DNA of 64,000 bases, taken from the NCBI RefSeq assembly GCF_004123145.1, contig NZ_SDKC01000001.1:688001-752000 (forward strand). Reading direction: 5' to 3'. The position numbers were made by a program, and so were the translations under genes. Origin of the DNA: Blautia faecicola (GTDB lineage Bacteria; Bacillota; Clostridia; Lachnospirales; Lachnospiraceae). Shown here in pieces: positions 35,902 through 45,919 of the stretch. The notes under the pieces are model-generated. The model had not been told where the DNA came from. It saw nothing but the letters and a program-made list of their open reading frames with translations, and did not search any database. The first letter of the stretch is position 1; the number at the start of each line of letters is the position of its first letter.

Positions 35902-37488
35902 ATGGGAGTATTTGTAAATCCGGGGAATGAAGCATTTGCGGTTGCATTAAATTCGGAGATTTATGTAGATAAAACAGAGCTTCTTACTTATACGAATAAG
36001 GTTATGAATACTCTGCAGGGATATATCTGCAACAGCCGTCCGCGGCGGTTTGGAAAATCGATCACGGCCAATATGCTCACAGCGTATTACAGCAGGGGAT
36101 GTAATTCGGGGAAAATGTTTTCCAATCTGGAAATCAGTAAGAATAAAAATTTTGAAAAACATCTGAATCAGTACGATGTGCTACACTGGGATATCCAATG
36201 GTGTATGGAACCGGCAGGTGGTCCGGAAAAAATCATTTCTTATATTTCAGAACAAACGATTTCGGAGTTGAAAGAATACTATCCATATATTTTACCGGAA
36301 AAAATCCGTTCGCTGCCGGAGTCTCTGTCACGGATCAATGCAGCAACAGGAACAAAATTTATAGTGATTATTGATGAATGGGATGTTCTGATTCGTGATG
36401 AAGCATCGGATGTCAGAACACAGGAAGAATATATCAATTTTCTGCGGGCTATGTTTAAAGGGACAGAGCCGACGAAATATATTCAGCTGGCATATCTGAC
36501 AGGTATTCTGCCTGTAAAAAAAGAAAAAACACAGTCTGCGTTAAACAATTTTAAAGATTATTCGATGTTGCATGCCGGTCCGATCGCGCCGTATGTTGGA
36601 TTTACAGAAGCAGAGGTGCAGAAACTGTGTGAAGAATATGGACATGAATTTGAAGAGGTCAAACGATGGTATGACGGCTACCAGATTGGAACATACCATG
36701 TATACAATCCAAATGCAGTGGTGAACCTGATGCTGGAAGGTGAATTCCAAAGTTTCTGGTCAGGAACAGCATCTTATGAGGCAATTGTTCCGCTGATCAA
36801 TATGGACTTTGATGGACTGAGAGGCGCAGTGATCGAAATGTTATCGGGTGATCATGTTCCGGTCGATGTCACTTCTTTTCAGAATGATACGGTAAGCTTT
36901 GCCAATAAAGATGATGTATTGACATATCTGATTCACCTTGGCTATCTGGCGTATGACCGGACATTTAAAACTGCATTTATCCCAAATGAGGAAATCCGTC
37001 AGGAACTGATTCTGGCGACTAAAAGGAAAAAATGGAATGAACTGATTTCATTTCAGAAAGAATCCGAACAGCTTTTGCGGGATACCCTTCAGATGGATGG
37101 AGATGCGGTAGCAAAAGAAATCGAGAAAATCCACAGAGAATATGTTTCGGTGATTCAGTATAATAATGAAAATTCACTCAGCAGTGTGCTGTCCATTGCC
37201 TATCTGAGTGCAATGCAATATTACTTCAAACCAATTCGAGAATTCCCGGCAGGGCGTGGATTTGCTGATTTTGTATTTATTCCAAAACCGGAGTTTCAAA
37301 AATTTTATCCGGCACTTGTCGTGGAATTGAAGTGGAATAAAGATGTTAAGACCGCCCTGGATCAGATCAAAGACAGAAAATATCCGGATTCTGTTGCATG
37401 TTATGCGGGAGAGCTTTTACTGGTTGGCATTAATTATAATGAAAAAACCAAGGAACATGAATGTCGGATTGAAAAATATGAAAAATAA
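35902..37488 (+). CDS. AAA-ATPase-like / PD-(D/E)XK nuclease protein, copy 2
   Basis: A 528-residue paralogue with the same layout: NSRPRRFGKS (about 44-53), IIDEWDVL, PAGRGFADFVFIP and VVELKWNKD near the C-terminus. It is more distant from copies 1 and 3 and has a longer segment before Walker B. The ATG at 35902 (MGVFVNPGN) matches the shared N-terminus; an upstream in-frame ATG at 35872 is weaker. It starts 44 bases after copy 1, so both may be in one transcript. Function unknown. Confidence 0.82.
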   Translation: MGVFVNPGNEAFAVALNSEIYVDKTELLTYTNKVMNTLQGYICNSRPRRFGKSITANMLTAYYSRGCNSGKMFSNLEISKNKNFEKHLNQYDVLHWDIQWCMEPAGGPEKIISYISEQTISELKEYYPYILPEKIRSLPESLSRINAATGTKFIVIIDEWDVLIRDEASDVRTQEEYINFLRAMFKGTEPTKYIQLAYLTGILPVKKEKTQSALNNFKDYSMLHAGPIAPYVGFTEAEVQKLCEEYGHEFEEVKRWYDGYQIGTYHVYNPNAVVNLMLEGEFQSFWSGTASYEAIVPLINMDFDGLRGAVIEMLSGDHVPVDVTSFQNDTVSFANKDDVLTYLIHLGYLAYDRTFKTAFIPNEEIRQELILATKRKKWNELISFQKESEQLLRDTLQMDGDAVAKEIEKIHREYVSVIQYNNENSLSSVLSIAYLSAMQYYFKPIREFPAGRGFADFVFIPKPEFQKFYPALVVELKWNKDVKTALDQIKDRKYPDSVACYAGELLLVGINYNEKTKEHECRIEKYEK

Positions 37489-37494
37489 AACCAG

Positions 37495-37536
37495 AAGTCT
37501 CATGTCTGTACCGTAAGGGGGAAGTGAGACTTTTTG
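37495..37536 (+). terminator. Terminator after AAA copy 2
   Basis: AAGTCTCA and TGAGACTT pair, followed by T5. A related hairpin follows copy 3 at 47517. Confidence 0.7.
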
Positions 37537-37540
37537 CAAA

Positions 37541-37618
37541 GATCAGAGTCATGGTGATGAGAAACGTGAAGAGGCTTATAAGATGATTGAAAGTGCAAAC
37601 ATTACTATGTCTCTATAA
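37541..37618 (+). other. Possible gene remnant before jetA
   Basis: A 25-codon open stretch (DQSHGDEKREEAYKMIESAN, then ITMSL-stop) without a start codon of its own lies between the terminator and jetA. It looks coding but may be chance. Confidence 0.25.
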
Positions 37619-37675
37619 GATATAATTTTCCATCAGGGGAGCAGTGAACATAAATTTAAGAAAGGAAACTGTACA

Positions 37676-39151
37676 ATGGAATATTTGGAACAAATTAATG
37701 AAACCTCTTACCTTTCCGTTCCCAATGCACCAATATATCGTAAGATCATGCGATGCTTTTACCGGGAATATGAGAAAATGAATTTTCAGTTGTATAAAGA
37801 AGATATATTTCAGCTTTTGAAAAAAGAGGAAACTTTTGATAATTATACAATGGAGCAGTTGATGCTGGATCTGGATGCACTGGTTAAGTGGAAGAATCTC
37901 ACACCGATACAGGATCCGGGAAGAGTATATACGATTGCAGATTATAAGAATAAGCAGTACCAGTATACTATGTCAGAATATGCTGTAGAAATAGAACGTC
38001 TGACAGTTCGACTGGAGAATATTTTTCTGGAATCCGGGAATCTGTCTACGAACTTCTTTGTCCGACTGGAAAAAAGTTTAAGTGAAGTTCCGGAAATGGA
38101 AAACGCCACATTAAAAGAAGTAAATGAGTGGTGGAATATGCTGCAGGAGGATTTTAAACGCCTGAATCAGAATTATCAGGACTATCTGAGAGATTTTTAT
38201 TCCGGAAAGTCAGAGCAGTTGATGAAATCTGTAGAGTTTGTTGTACACAAAGATAAATTTGTGAAATATCTGACTGAATTTATACAGGAGATGCAACGCC
38301 ATTCCCATCGGATCGAACAGAGTTTATTGAAAAATATTCCTCTTATGGAAGAGAAAATTCTGGAAAAAGTAGTACAAAGCGAACTGGATATTCCCCATGC
38401 ACTTCTTGAAATCCACGGAAATGCGGAACCCAGTATACGTGAAAATGTGCAAGGCAAATGGGAAGCTCTGAAAAACTGGTTTATAGATTCTGATAGGCGT
38501 GAATGTGAGTGTAAAAAAGTTCTGAAAATTACGAATGATGTAATCCGGAGCATTATTCAGAACGCAGCTCTTATTGTGCAGATTCAGAACTGGGGAATCA
38601 GCAGAAAAGATGATTATAAGAAATTTCTCGAACTTTTTCTCAATTGTAAAGATCTCAATGAAGCCAGAAGACTTTCGGCACATGTGTTTGGAATTCAGAA
38701 AATTCAGCATTTCAAGACAATTTATCCAAGAGAAGAAGATTCTATAAACAACAGCATATATGATGAATCACCAGCTGAATTTTTATTGAAACCTCATACC
38801 CGAAATTATCGTGAAAAAAAATACCGGCGCGGCTTTGAGGATAAATCTCTGGAAAAAATGATGCAGAGGGAAGCATATCTGCAAAAAGCACGGAGACAAA
38901 AAGAAATTGTGATGCAATATATAAAAGATGATAAAATAATATTTTCAGAAATAAAGGAACCAGTCACAGAAGAAACCCGAACAGTATTTTTACAATGGAT
39001 AGCCCAGGCTAATGTGAGTTCCCGAAAAACAGGAAGAACTGAGTACGGACAGGAATACCGGCTGATTCGGGAACAGGATCATTGTGTACTAAAGTGTGAA
39101 GATGGAGATCTGACCATGCCATCCTATGTATTGGAGTTTAAAAAATCATGA
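37676..39151 (+). CDS. jetA: Wadjet protein JetA (DUF2397/TIGR02677 family), kleisin-like
   Basis: A 491-residue protein rich in charged helices, the first gene of a four-gene SMC-like operon. By position and fold it is the kleisin-type subunit (MukF analogue) of the Wadjet complex, which recognises and cleaves circular plasmid DNA. Visible are an N-terminal helical region (YRKIMRCFYREYEKMNFQLY), a winged-helix-like stretch at about 40-85, and long helices through 100-330. ATG follows AAGAAAGGAAACTGTACA. It overlaps jetB by four bases. The DUF2397 label is from recall of family order; the operon as a whole is the main support. Confidence 0.85.
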   Translation: MEYLEQINETSYLSVPNAPIYRKIMRCFYREYEKMNFQLYKEDIFQLLKKEETFDNYTMEQLMLDLDALVKWKNLTPIQDPGRVYTIADYKNKQYQYTMSEYAVEIERLTVRLENIFLESGNLSTNFFVRLEKSLSEVPEMENATLKEVNEWWNMLQEDFKRLNQNYQDYLRDFYSGKSEQLMKSVEFVVHKDKFVKYLTEFIQEMQRHSHRIEQSLLKNIPLMEEKILEKVVQSELDIPHALLEIHGNAEPSIRENVQGKWEALKNWFIDSDRRECECKKVLKITNDVIRSIIQNAALIVQIQNWGISRKDDYKKFLELFLNCKDLNEARRLSAHVFGIQKIQHFKTIYPREEDSINNSIYDESPAEFLLKPHTRNYREKKYRRGFEDKSLEKMMQREAYLQKARRQKEIVMQYIKDDKIIFSEIKEPVTEETRTVFLQWIAQANVSSRKTGRTEYGQEYRLIREQDHCVLKCEDGDLTMPSYVLEFKKS

Positions 39152-40284
39152 ATGAAGTTCGAACATTATTTGAGAAATTCTGGATCTGCAAAGATACCGA
39201 GAAAGAAACCTATTATAAGGTAAAAAGAGATATCCCGGCATTTCAGCGATTTGTGCGTGAACAGCTTGGATGGAGGCTTGTTCATACAGAAAATATTCTG
39301 AAATTGGAGAAAAGACCTGCACATGCAGAGCCTTTTATGGGAATCAGTGAATTTACAGAAATCAGGGATTACTGCATTTTGTGTGTGGTACTTATGTATC
39401 TGGAAGACAAGGAAGAGCAGGAACAGTTTTTACTCTCTGAGCTGATTGATTATGTGGAAACCCAGTTAAAAGATTATATGGAAGTTGACTGGACCTCCTT
39501 CAGCCAGAGAAAATCGCTTGTTCGGGTGCTGCAATATATGGAAAAACTGCAAATGCTTCGTGTATATGAGGGAAAAAGTGAATCATTCGGTGCAGAAGCC
39601 GGACAGGAAGTATTATATGAAAATACAGGATATTCCAAGTATTTTGCTACAAGTTTTCCTACGGACATTTCAGGTTATCAGTCCTGGGAAGACTTTGAAA
39701 AAGCTGATTTCCAGGAAGTGCAGGAAGACAGAGGAACCACACGTATCAACCGTGTTTATCGGCAGCTGGCTGTGTGCCCGGTCATGTACTGGGAAGGGAA
39801 TGATGATGCAGATGCGCTTTATTTGAAAAACCAGCGCCAGTGGGTGGCAAAATATCTGCAGGAAAATCTGGGTGGAAATCTTGATATTTACAGAAATACA
39901 GCATGTCTGACTGTAGATGATGCGGACTGTTATGGAACGGTACATCCAAGAGATGCCATGCTTCCGGAAGTGGTTTTAATGATCTGTGTCAGGATACAGA
40001 ATCAATTGGCAGATGGAAAACTGGAGAAAAAAGAAAATGAATGTATCTATATGACCAGAGAGAAATTTGATAATCTGGTTTTGGCATGTCGTAAGGAATG
40101 GTGTTCCGGGTGGAGTAAAGAATATCGGGAAATGGATGAAACGAAACTGTTGGAAACAGTGACAGAATATATGGAAAACTGGCTTATGATTCAGTGCAAA
40201 GAGGAGCAGGTCGTTATACGTCCGGCAGCCGGAAGGTTAGCCGGAGTATATCCGGACGACTTTAAAGGAGGTACAAAAGAGTGA
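39148..40284 (+). CDS. jetB: Wadjet protein JetB (DUF2398/TIGR02678 family), KITE-like
   Basis: A 378-residue protein with a winged-helix character (FQRFVREQLGWRLVHTENILKLEK near residue 30; split here: FQRFVREQLGW, LVHTENILKLEK), a Trp-rich middle and C-terminal NRVYRQLAVCPVMYWEG. In Wadjet the B subunit is the KITE protein that bridges kleisin and SMC. ATG 39148 overlaps the jetA stop (ATGA) and its own stop overlaps jetC (GTGA), indicating coupled translation and fixed stoichiometry. Confidence 0.85.
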   Translation: MNEVRTLFEKFWICKDTEKETYYKVKRDIPAFQRFVREQLGWRLVHTENILKLEKRPAHAEPFMGISEFTEIRDYCILCVVLMYLEDKEEQEQFLLSELIDYVETQLKDYMEVDWTSFSQRKSLVRVLQYMEKLQMLRVYEGKSESFGAEAGQEVLYENTGYSKYFATSFPTDISGYQSWEDFEKADFQEVQEDRGTTRINRVYRQLAVCPVMYWEGNDDADALYLKNQRQWVAKYLQENLGGNLDIYRNTACLTVDDADCYGTVHPRDAMLPEVVLMICVRIQNQLADGKLEKKENECIYMTREKFDNLVLACRKEWCSGWSKEYREMDETKLLETVTEYMENWLMIQCKEEQVVIRPAAGRLAGVYPDDFKGGTKE

Positions 40285-43200
40285 GCGACCGTTGGAAAAT
40301 GAACCGAATTGGATTTGTGAATTTCTGGCTGTATGATGAAGAAGATTTTGAATTTGTGGATGGAAAACTTTTGTTACGTGGTCAGAATGGTTCCGGAAAA
40401 TCCATTACCACTCAGAGTTTTATTCCGTTTGTACTTGACGGAGATCGAACACCCAGCAGACTGGACCCTTTTGGTTCCAGTGACCGGAGAATGGAATATT
40501 ATTTTCTGGGTGAGGAAGGAAGAGATGATGCAACTGGTTACTTGTTTCTGGAATTTAAAAAGGCAGATACAGAGGAGTACAGGACGATAGGAATAGGACA
40601 GCGTGCAAAGCGCGGAAAACCGATGGACTTCTGGGGATTTGTGCTCTTAGATGGAAAAAGAATTGGATATGATCTGTGGTTGTATAAAGAAGTTGGTTCC
40701 AGTAAGATCCCTTTGGATAAAAGGGAAATGAAAGCCACCCTGGGAGAGGATAATTTTTTTACGGACAGCCAGAGTGAATACAAGAAATATGTAAATCAGT
40801 ATATTTTCGGTTTCCGCAAAGCGGAACAGTATGAACAGTTTATTAAACTGCTGGTAAAAGTACGTGCCCCCAAGTTGTCCAAGGAATTTAAGCCTACGAA
40901 AGTATATGAAATCCTCAACGATTCACTGCAGACATTGACGGATGAAGATCTGCGAGCTATGGTAGATGCCATGGAGAAAATGGATGAAATTCAGGATAGC
41001 CTGGAGATATTGGAACGGGCATTTGCAGATATAAAAGTGATACGCACAGAATACACCCGTTACAATCAGTACATGCTGGGCAGAAAAGCTCAGGCGTATT
41101 TGCAGAAAAATCAGGCGGTGAAGGAAGCCCAGAGAAAATTAGACAGACAGAAATCAGAAATTCAGAATACAGAGATTTTCTGTCATGAAAAAGAAGAACA
41201 GCTCAGGACACTGGAAGAGCGGAAAGTACTGGCAGAAACAGAACGGAATGGACTCCTTGATATGGATCTGGAGGGAATTGACCATAAACTGGAGGAAGCC
41301 AGGACACAAAAAGAAACAGCATTAGAAGATGAGCAGCGTTGGGAATCACGAATTCAGGATTACAGAGAAAGGATCTTGAGGGAAGAACAAAAGCTGAGAG
41401 AGCTGCAGGGTGGTCTGGAACAAAGACAACAGGAACTTGGGGATGAAAAAGAAGAGTTGGAGGAAACTCAGGAGATTTTACAATGGGATCAACATTCCTG
41501 GGCTGTTCAAATTATAGAAAGAGAAGACCACAGCAGTTCGGAAGAAGTGGTAAAAAATCTGAATACAATGAAAAAACTTCTGGAAGAATGTCGGCGGGTA
41601 ATAGAAGAGTATGAGAAACTGGAGGATTTGTATGATGAAGCAGCGGCAAAACTCGAACAGCTTACAAAAGGAAAAATAAAAGCAGAACAGGATATGCAGT
41701 CTGCCCAGGAACAGGTAACAAAAAGCATTGATCAGTGGATTACAGATCTTTTTGAGCAACAGAGGATGTCTGCTGTATGGAAACCAGGACAGAATATACT
41801 GAAGAAAGCGGAATGTGCAGTCAGAGAATATCAGGCTGTCGAGGATGCCGGAAGAGTACAGAAGATTTTGCGGGAGGACTATGAGGGTCAGAGACAAAGT
41901 ATGCTGGATGTATGGAACAGCAAGATAAATGAACGAAATCTTCAGGTAAGTTTGCTGGAAAAAACAGAAGAAGAACTTACTGTAATCAGAAACAAGCCGG
42001 AATTGGAACCAGAGCGGGATGAATGGATGAAAGCATCGAGAACAGCTTTGGAGAAACTGGGAATTGCAGCAGTTCCGTTTTATAAAACCGTGGAATTTTC
42101 CGAAAAACTGGATAATGCAGAGAGTGCCAGGATGGAGGCACAACTGCAAAAGGCTGGAATTCTGGATGCATTGGTAGTGACTGAGCAGGATATGGACAGG
42201 ATTCGGAAGGAGTGTCCTGAGTTTCAGGACACAGTACTTTTCCTGAAAGAAAACGGTAATTCAAATTTCAATGGTCTGACAGTGAGTGAAGAATTGCCGC
42301 CGGAACTGAAAAGGGCTGTTAAGAAGATATTAGGAAATATTTATCTGGATGGAGCTGCTTCTGATGGAATCCGTCTGGGGAAAGATGGATGGTTCAGGCA
42401 TGGGATGTTGTTTGGAAAGGCAGAAAAAGAAGGAGAAGCAGAATTCATAGGTATTCTGGCACGAAAAAGACGAAAAGAGCAGAGAATTCATGAACTGGAA
42501 GTGGAGATAAAACAGCAGAAAGAAAAAGTGGACACTCTGGAAAAGGAAGTAAATAAACTTCAGGAGAATATGGAGCAGCTTGAGAAAGAATATCAGGATC
42601 TGCCAGGTTTTACAGAAATTGATGTGGCACTGGATTACGAAAAAGAATGCGGCTTTGCATTGCAGCAACTGACTGTAGAGCATCAAAAAGCAGAAACGCA
42701 GGAAAATAAACTTGCACAGGAGAAAAACGGACAATATCAGAAAGTATTGCAGAAGTGCAGACCATTTTCATATGGAAGAACAGAAGAAGCATATCAGGAG
42801 GCTGTTGATGCCGTGGAGGAATATATTCGTATCTGGCAGGAAATCAGCAGGAATCTTCTTGTAATCGAGAATATAAGAGACAATTGCACTGCACAAAAGG
42901 ATGGAATAGAACAGGCAGAAGAACATATGGATGAAGCTTTTGCAGAAAAAGATAAATACAGCATAAAAGTGAAACAGTTTGATATTCAAATTCATCAGTA
43001 TGAGGAGTATCTGAATCGTCCTGATATTGCAGAAAAGGCAAAACGTCTGAAAGAACTCAGAGAAGAACTGAAAGGAATAAATGAAGAAAGCTTTTCCTTA
43101 AGTCAGGAGATTGCCGTATTAAAAGACCGATACAAAACAATGAAGGAGACAGAACCGGCACAGAAGGAAGAACTTCAGCGGGAAATCAGTTATGAAACAG

Positions 43201-44342
43201 CAGTACGAAGTTATTTTGAGGAAGAACTTTCTCTGAAACTGGTAATGGAGCGAGAGGGTAAATCTCTTTTGGAATGTGCGAAAGCTGCAACGGAAATCAT
43301 CCGTGAAAGTGACAGAAACAGAGAAGCTGCAGAAATGTTCCAGTCGCTGTATCAGGTATACCAACGCCATAATGGCAGCCTGACCAGCTATGGAACTTCC
43401 ATAGAAAATTGTTTTGAAGCCGATCAACGAAAAGCGGAATCAGACAGCAGTGCTTTGCGAAACCGTGTACGTATTGTATCTACCTGGAATGGAAAGAAAG
43501 TGTATCTGGAAGAATTCTATAAAATTTTGAAAGCAGCTATTGATGAGACGGAATTACTGATTCAGAAGAAGGACAGAGAACTGTTTGAAGATATCCTTTC
43601 GCAGACTATCAGTCAGCAGCTTACAGACAAAATTGCGGAGAGTCGTAAATGGGTTTCAGACATGTCCAGACTTATGCGTGATATGGATACATCTATGGGG
43701 CTTAGTTTTTCACTGGAGTGGAAACCGCGTAAATCGGAAAATGATGAAGAACTGGATACGGTTCAGCTGGAAGAAATTCTTCTTCGTGACAGGACTCTTC
43801 TCACAATGGATGATATTGAAAAAGTAGCTGCTCATTTCCGCAGTAAAATTCGCATGGAGAAGCAGAAGCTTGAAGAAGACAATGGAATAATGAATTATAT
43901 GGATCTGGTAAGGGATGCACTGGATTACCGAAAATGGTTTGAATTCCGTATGTTTTTCAAACGGGGAGAAGAGCAGAAGAAACCGCTTACAAATGCAGCA
44001 TTTAACCGTTTCAGTGGTGGAGAGAAAGCTATGGCCATGTATGTTCCTCTGTTTGCAGCGGTAAATGCACAGTATAAAAAGGCTGAGAACAAGGATCATC
44101 CACGTATGATAGCTCTGGATGAAGCCTTTGCAGGAGTGGATGACAAGAACATCAGCAGTATGTTTGAAATGGTTCATAAACTTGACTTTGATTATATTAT
44201 GAATTCACAGGCGTTGTGGGGGTGCTTTGAGACAGTAAAAGGACTTCGAATTGCAGAACTTCTCAGACCACAGAATTCCCGGATAGTTTCTGTCATCCGC
44301 TATACATGGAACGGAAAGGAAAGAATGCTGGATGAACAGTAA
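40281..44342 (+). CDS. jetC: Wadjet SMC-like ATPase JetC (TIGR02680 family)
   Basis: A 1353-residue SMC/MukB-like ATPase. Walker A GQNGSGKS lies at 34-41, long antiparallel coiled coils span about 230-1180 with a hinge-like globular part near 600-720 (ALVVTEQDMDRIR, KDGWFRHGMLFGK), the ABC signature FSGGEKAMAMY is at about 1244, and Walker B MIALDEAFAGVDD at about 1278. In Wadjet it extrudes DNA loops to sense small circles. GTG start at 40281 follows AAAGGAGGTAC. All ATPase motifs are intact. Confidence 0.93.
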   Translation: MSDRWKMNRIGFVNFWLYDEEDFEFVDGKLLLRGQNGSGKSITTQSFIPFVLDGDRTPSRLDPFGSSDRRMEYYFLGEEGRDDATGYLFLEFKKADTEEYRTIGIGQRAKRGKPMDFWGFVLLDGKRIGYDLWLYKEVGSSKIPLDKREMKATLGEDNFFTDSQSEYKKYVNQYIFGFRKAEQYEQFIKLLVKVRAPKLSKEFKPTKVYEILNDSLQTLTDEDLRAMVDAMEKMDEIQDSLEILERAFADIKVIRTEYTRYNQYMLGRKAQAYLQKNQAVKEAQRKLDRQKSEIQNTEIFCHEKEEQLRTLEERKVLAETERNGLLDMDLEGIDHKLEEARTQKETALEDEQRWESRIQDYRERILREEQKLRELQGGLEQRQQELGDEKEELEETQEILQWDQHSWAVQIIEREDHSSSEEVVKNLNTMKKLLEECRRVIEEYEKLEDLYDEAAAKLEQLTKGKIKAEQDMQSAQEQVTKSIDQWITDLFEQQRMSAVWKPGQNILKKAECAVREYQAVEDAGRVQKILREDYEGQRQSMLDVWNSKINERNLQVSLLEKTEEELTVIRNKPELEPERDEWMKASRTALEKLGIAAVPFYKTVEFSEKLDNAESARMEAQLQKAGILDALVVTEQDMDRIRKECPEFQDTVLFLKENGNSNFNGLTVSEELPPELKRAVKKILGNIYLDGAASDGIRLGKDGWFRHGMLFGKAEKEGEAEFIGILARKRRKEQRIHELEVEIKQQKEKVDTLEKEVNKLQENMEQLEKEYQDLPGFTEIDVALDYEKECGFALQQLTVEHQKAETQENKLAQEKNGQYQKVLQKCRPFSYGRTEEAYQEAVDAVEEYIRIWQEISRNLLVIENIRDNCTAQKDGIEQAEEHMDEAFAEKDKYSIKVKQFDIQIHQYEEYLNRPDIAEKAKRLKELREELKGINEESFSLSQEIAVLKDRYKTMKETEPAQKEELQREISYETAVRSYFEEELSLKLVMEREGKSLLECAKAATEIIRESDRNREAAEMFQSLYQVYQRHNGSLTSYGTSIENCFEADQRKAESDSSALRNRVRIVSTWNGKKVYLEEFYKILKAAIDETELLIQKKDRELFEDILSQTISQQLTDKIAESRKWVSDMSRLMRDMDTSMGLSFSLEWKPRKSENDEELDTVQLEEILLRDRTLLTMDDIEKVAAHFRSKIRMEKQKLEEDNGIMNYMDLVRDALDYRKWFEFRMFFKRGEEQKKPLTNAAFNRFSGGEKAMAMYVPLFAAVNAQYKKAENKDHPRMIALDEAFAGVDDKNISSMFEMVHKLDFDYIMNSQALWGCFETVKGLRIAELLRPQNSRIVSVIRYTWNGKERMLDEQ

Positions 44343-45633
44343 CAGAGAATGTGCGGAATATTTCAGAAATCAGAAGGTATATGACAGGTGCTTTCAGGAG
44401 TTATGGAAAAAATGGCGTTCTTATGGAAGAGTGGCAGGAAAAATTACTTTAAAAGAGACTTCGGAACAGGAAAGGAGGGCAATTACCGGAATTATTGGGA
44501 AGGTATTCTATGAAAGAAAAATTCAGTTTTCATTTGCTGAATTTGAAGCGGGACTGCAAAGGACCCGCTTTGCACCTGTAGATATGAAGCAGGTTCTGGA
44601 AGAATATTTTGGAAAAAAACTGCAGACAAGTCAGACGGAACAGAAAGAAAAAGAGAAGCAGAAAAATGATTTCCTGCTGACGATACTTGATGATTTTAAA
44701 AAGAAAACAGGTGAGAATTCAGTAGCTGCAAAATGGCTGGAAACGGTAATTGCCAGGAAAAAGTATGGAAATCAGGTTATAATAAAAGAATACAGGAAAG
44801 ATCCGCAACAGGCAGAACATCTGGTAAAAAATGCAGGAAATGCACTTTTAAAACTGGAAGAATTAAAAGATATGGAGACGGATAGTCCATTAGCTGTTTT
44901 CGCGGCAGATGTGTCAGGAAATCCTCACTATTTTGATCGTGGAAGTCCAGGGGGCATGCTTCTGATACACGGAATCTGCTATCTTAAAAATGCAGATTCA
45001 CCAGAGAATGCTCACAGCTGGCGAAAACTTTTACAAAGTGTCAGGATTATTCCTGACAATGTGTCTTCGCTGGTGCATGCCTATGGTCTTCATTTAATGA
45101 CAAAAGATGGATTGCATCCGGCGTATGAGGCATTCTGTGAACGTAAGGAACCATATGTCATTACCATGGAAAATATGCGGGGGATTCTTGGAACACAGGC
45201 AGAGGAAAAAGTCTATATAGTAGAAAACGAGATGGTTTTCACTTATTTGCTCAGTCATTTATGTGATCAGTCAGCTACTGTATTGTGTACTTCAGGGCAA
45301 CCGCGTTCAGTGGCTCTGCTTCTGATTTCCATGATACTGAAAGGAAAAGCCGAGATTTATTACAGTGGTGATATTGATCCGGATGGAATAAGAATTGCAG
45401 ATAAACTATGGAAAAAATTTGGAGATGGAATTCATATATGGAGGATGTCACCTCAAGATTATGAAAAAAGCTGTTCTATGGAAAAAATCGGAGATTCCGG
45501 AATAAGTAAATTGGAAAATATCAGTCATCGACAACTGAAATTGACAGCAGAAGCTGTAAAGATAAAACGATTAGCAGGTTATCAGGAGAATATTCTGCAG
45601 GAGTTACTCCGGGATATAAAAGGAGAGGCGTAA
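44332..45633 (+). CDS. jetD: Wadjet nuclease JetD (DUF3323/DUF2399, TOPRIM-like)
   Basis: A 433-residue protein. The C-terminal half (about 280-400) is the DUF2399 TOPRIM-like domain: VYIVENEM supplies the Glu and YYSGDIDPDGIRIADKL the D-x-D metal ligands. The N-terminal half is the DUF3323-type arm. JetD cuts plasmid DNA held by JetABC. It overlaps jetC by 11 bases. Catalytic residues are present, so the system looks complete. The DUF2397/2398/TIGR02680/2399 set is, as I recall it, the type III Wadjet flavour; type assignment should be checked. Confidence 0.9.
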   Translation: MNSNRECAEYFRNQKVYDRCFQELWKKWRSYGRVAGKITLKETSEQERRAITGIIGKVFYERKIQFSFAEFEAGLQRTRFAPVDMKQVLEEYFGKKLQTSQTEQKEKEKQKNDFLLTILDDFKKKTGENSVAAKWLETVIARKKYGNQVIIKEYRKDPQQAEHLVKNAGNALLKLEELKDMETDSPLAVFAADVSGNPHYFDRGSPGGMLLIHGICYLKNADSPENAHSWRKLLQSVRIIPDNVSSLVHAYGLHLMTKDGLHPAYEAFCERKEPYVITMENMRGILGTQAEEKVYIVENEMVFTYLLSHLCDQSATVLCTSGQPRSVALLLISMILKGKAEIYYSGDIDPDGIRIADKLWKKFGDGIHIWRMSPQDYEKSCSMEKIGDSGISKLENISHRQLKLTAEAVKIKRLAGYQENILQELLRDIKGEA

Positions 45634-45748
45634 AAAGAATTTGAAGGCAGCTTATGTGACTTAAAAAGTGTGGTTACTGTTCACTACGTGTTCAGTAACA
45701 CGCTGCGCGATGCACAGAATTTATGCTGATCGCATAAATTCGCGCGAT

Positions 45749-45795
45749 ATGTCTCGGTTTTTCTGTGACCTTCGCTCACAAAAAACGCCTCGCGG
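45749..45795. repeat. Hairpin repeat module, inverted relative to 33938
   Basis: ATGTCTCGG, hairpin TTTTTCTGTGA-CCTTC-GCTCACAAAAA, then ACGCCTCGCGG. Just before it lie smaller inverted repeats (TTACTGTTCA...CAGTAAC; GAATTTATGC...GCATAAATTC). It occupies most of the 286-base gap between jetD and AAA copy 3. Confidence 0.6.
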
Positions 45796-45856
45796 AATAT
45801 TATCAGTGAACAGTAACAAAGTGTGCACAGGATGCAGGAGAGCCGGAATCCTGTCC

Positions 45857-45885
45857 TTGTGATTACCAGAGGAATCCAGTATAAT
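45857..45885 (+). promoter_or_regulatory. Promoter of third AAA/PD-(D/E)XK gene
   Basis: TTGTGA, 17 bases, TATAAT, identical to 34202-34230 and identical on to the start codon. Confidence 0.7.
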
Positions 45886-45919
45886 ATATCTTATAAAATC
45901 TTGACGGGGAGGAATTTGC

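Noticed and set aside
45668-45862. Small frame between jetD and AAA copy 3
   Set aside because: It is the translation of hairpin repeats.
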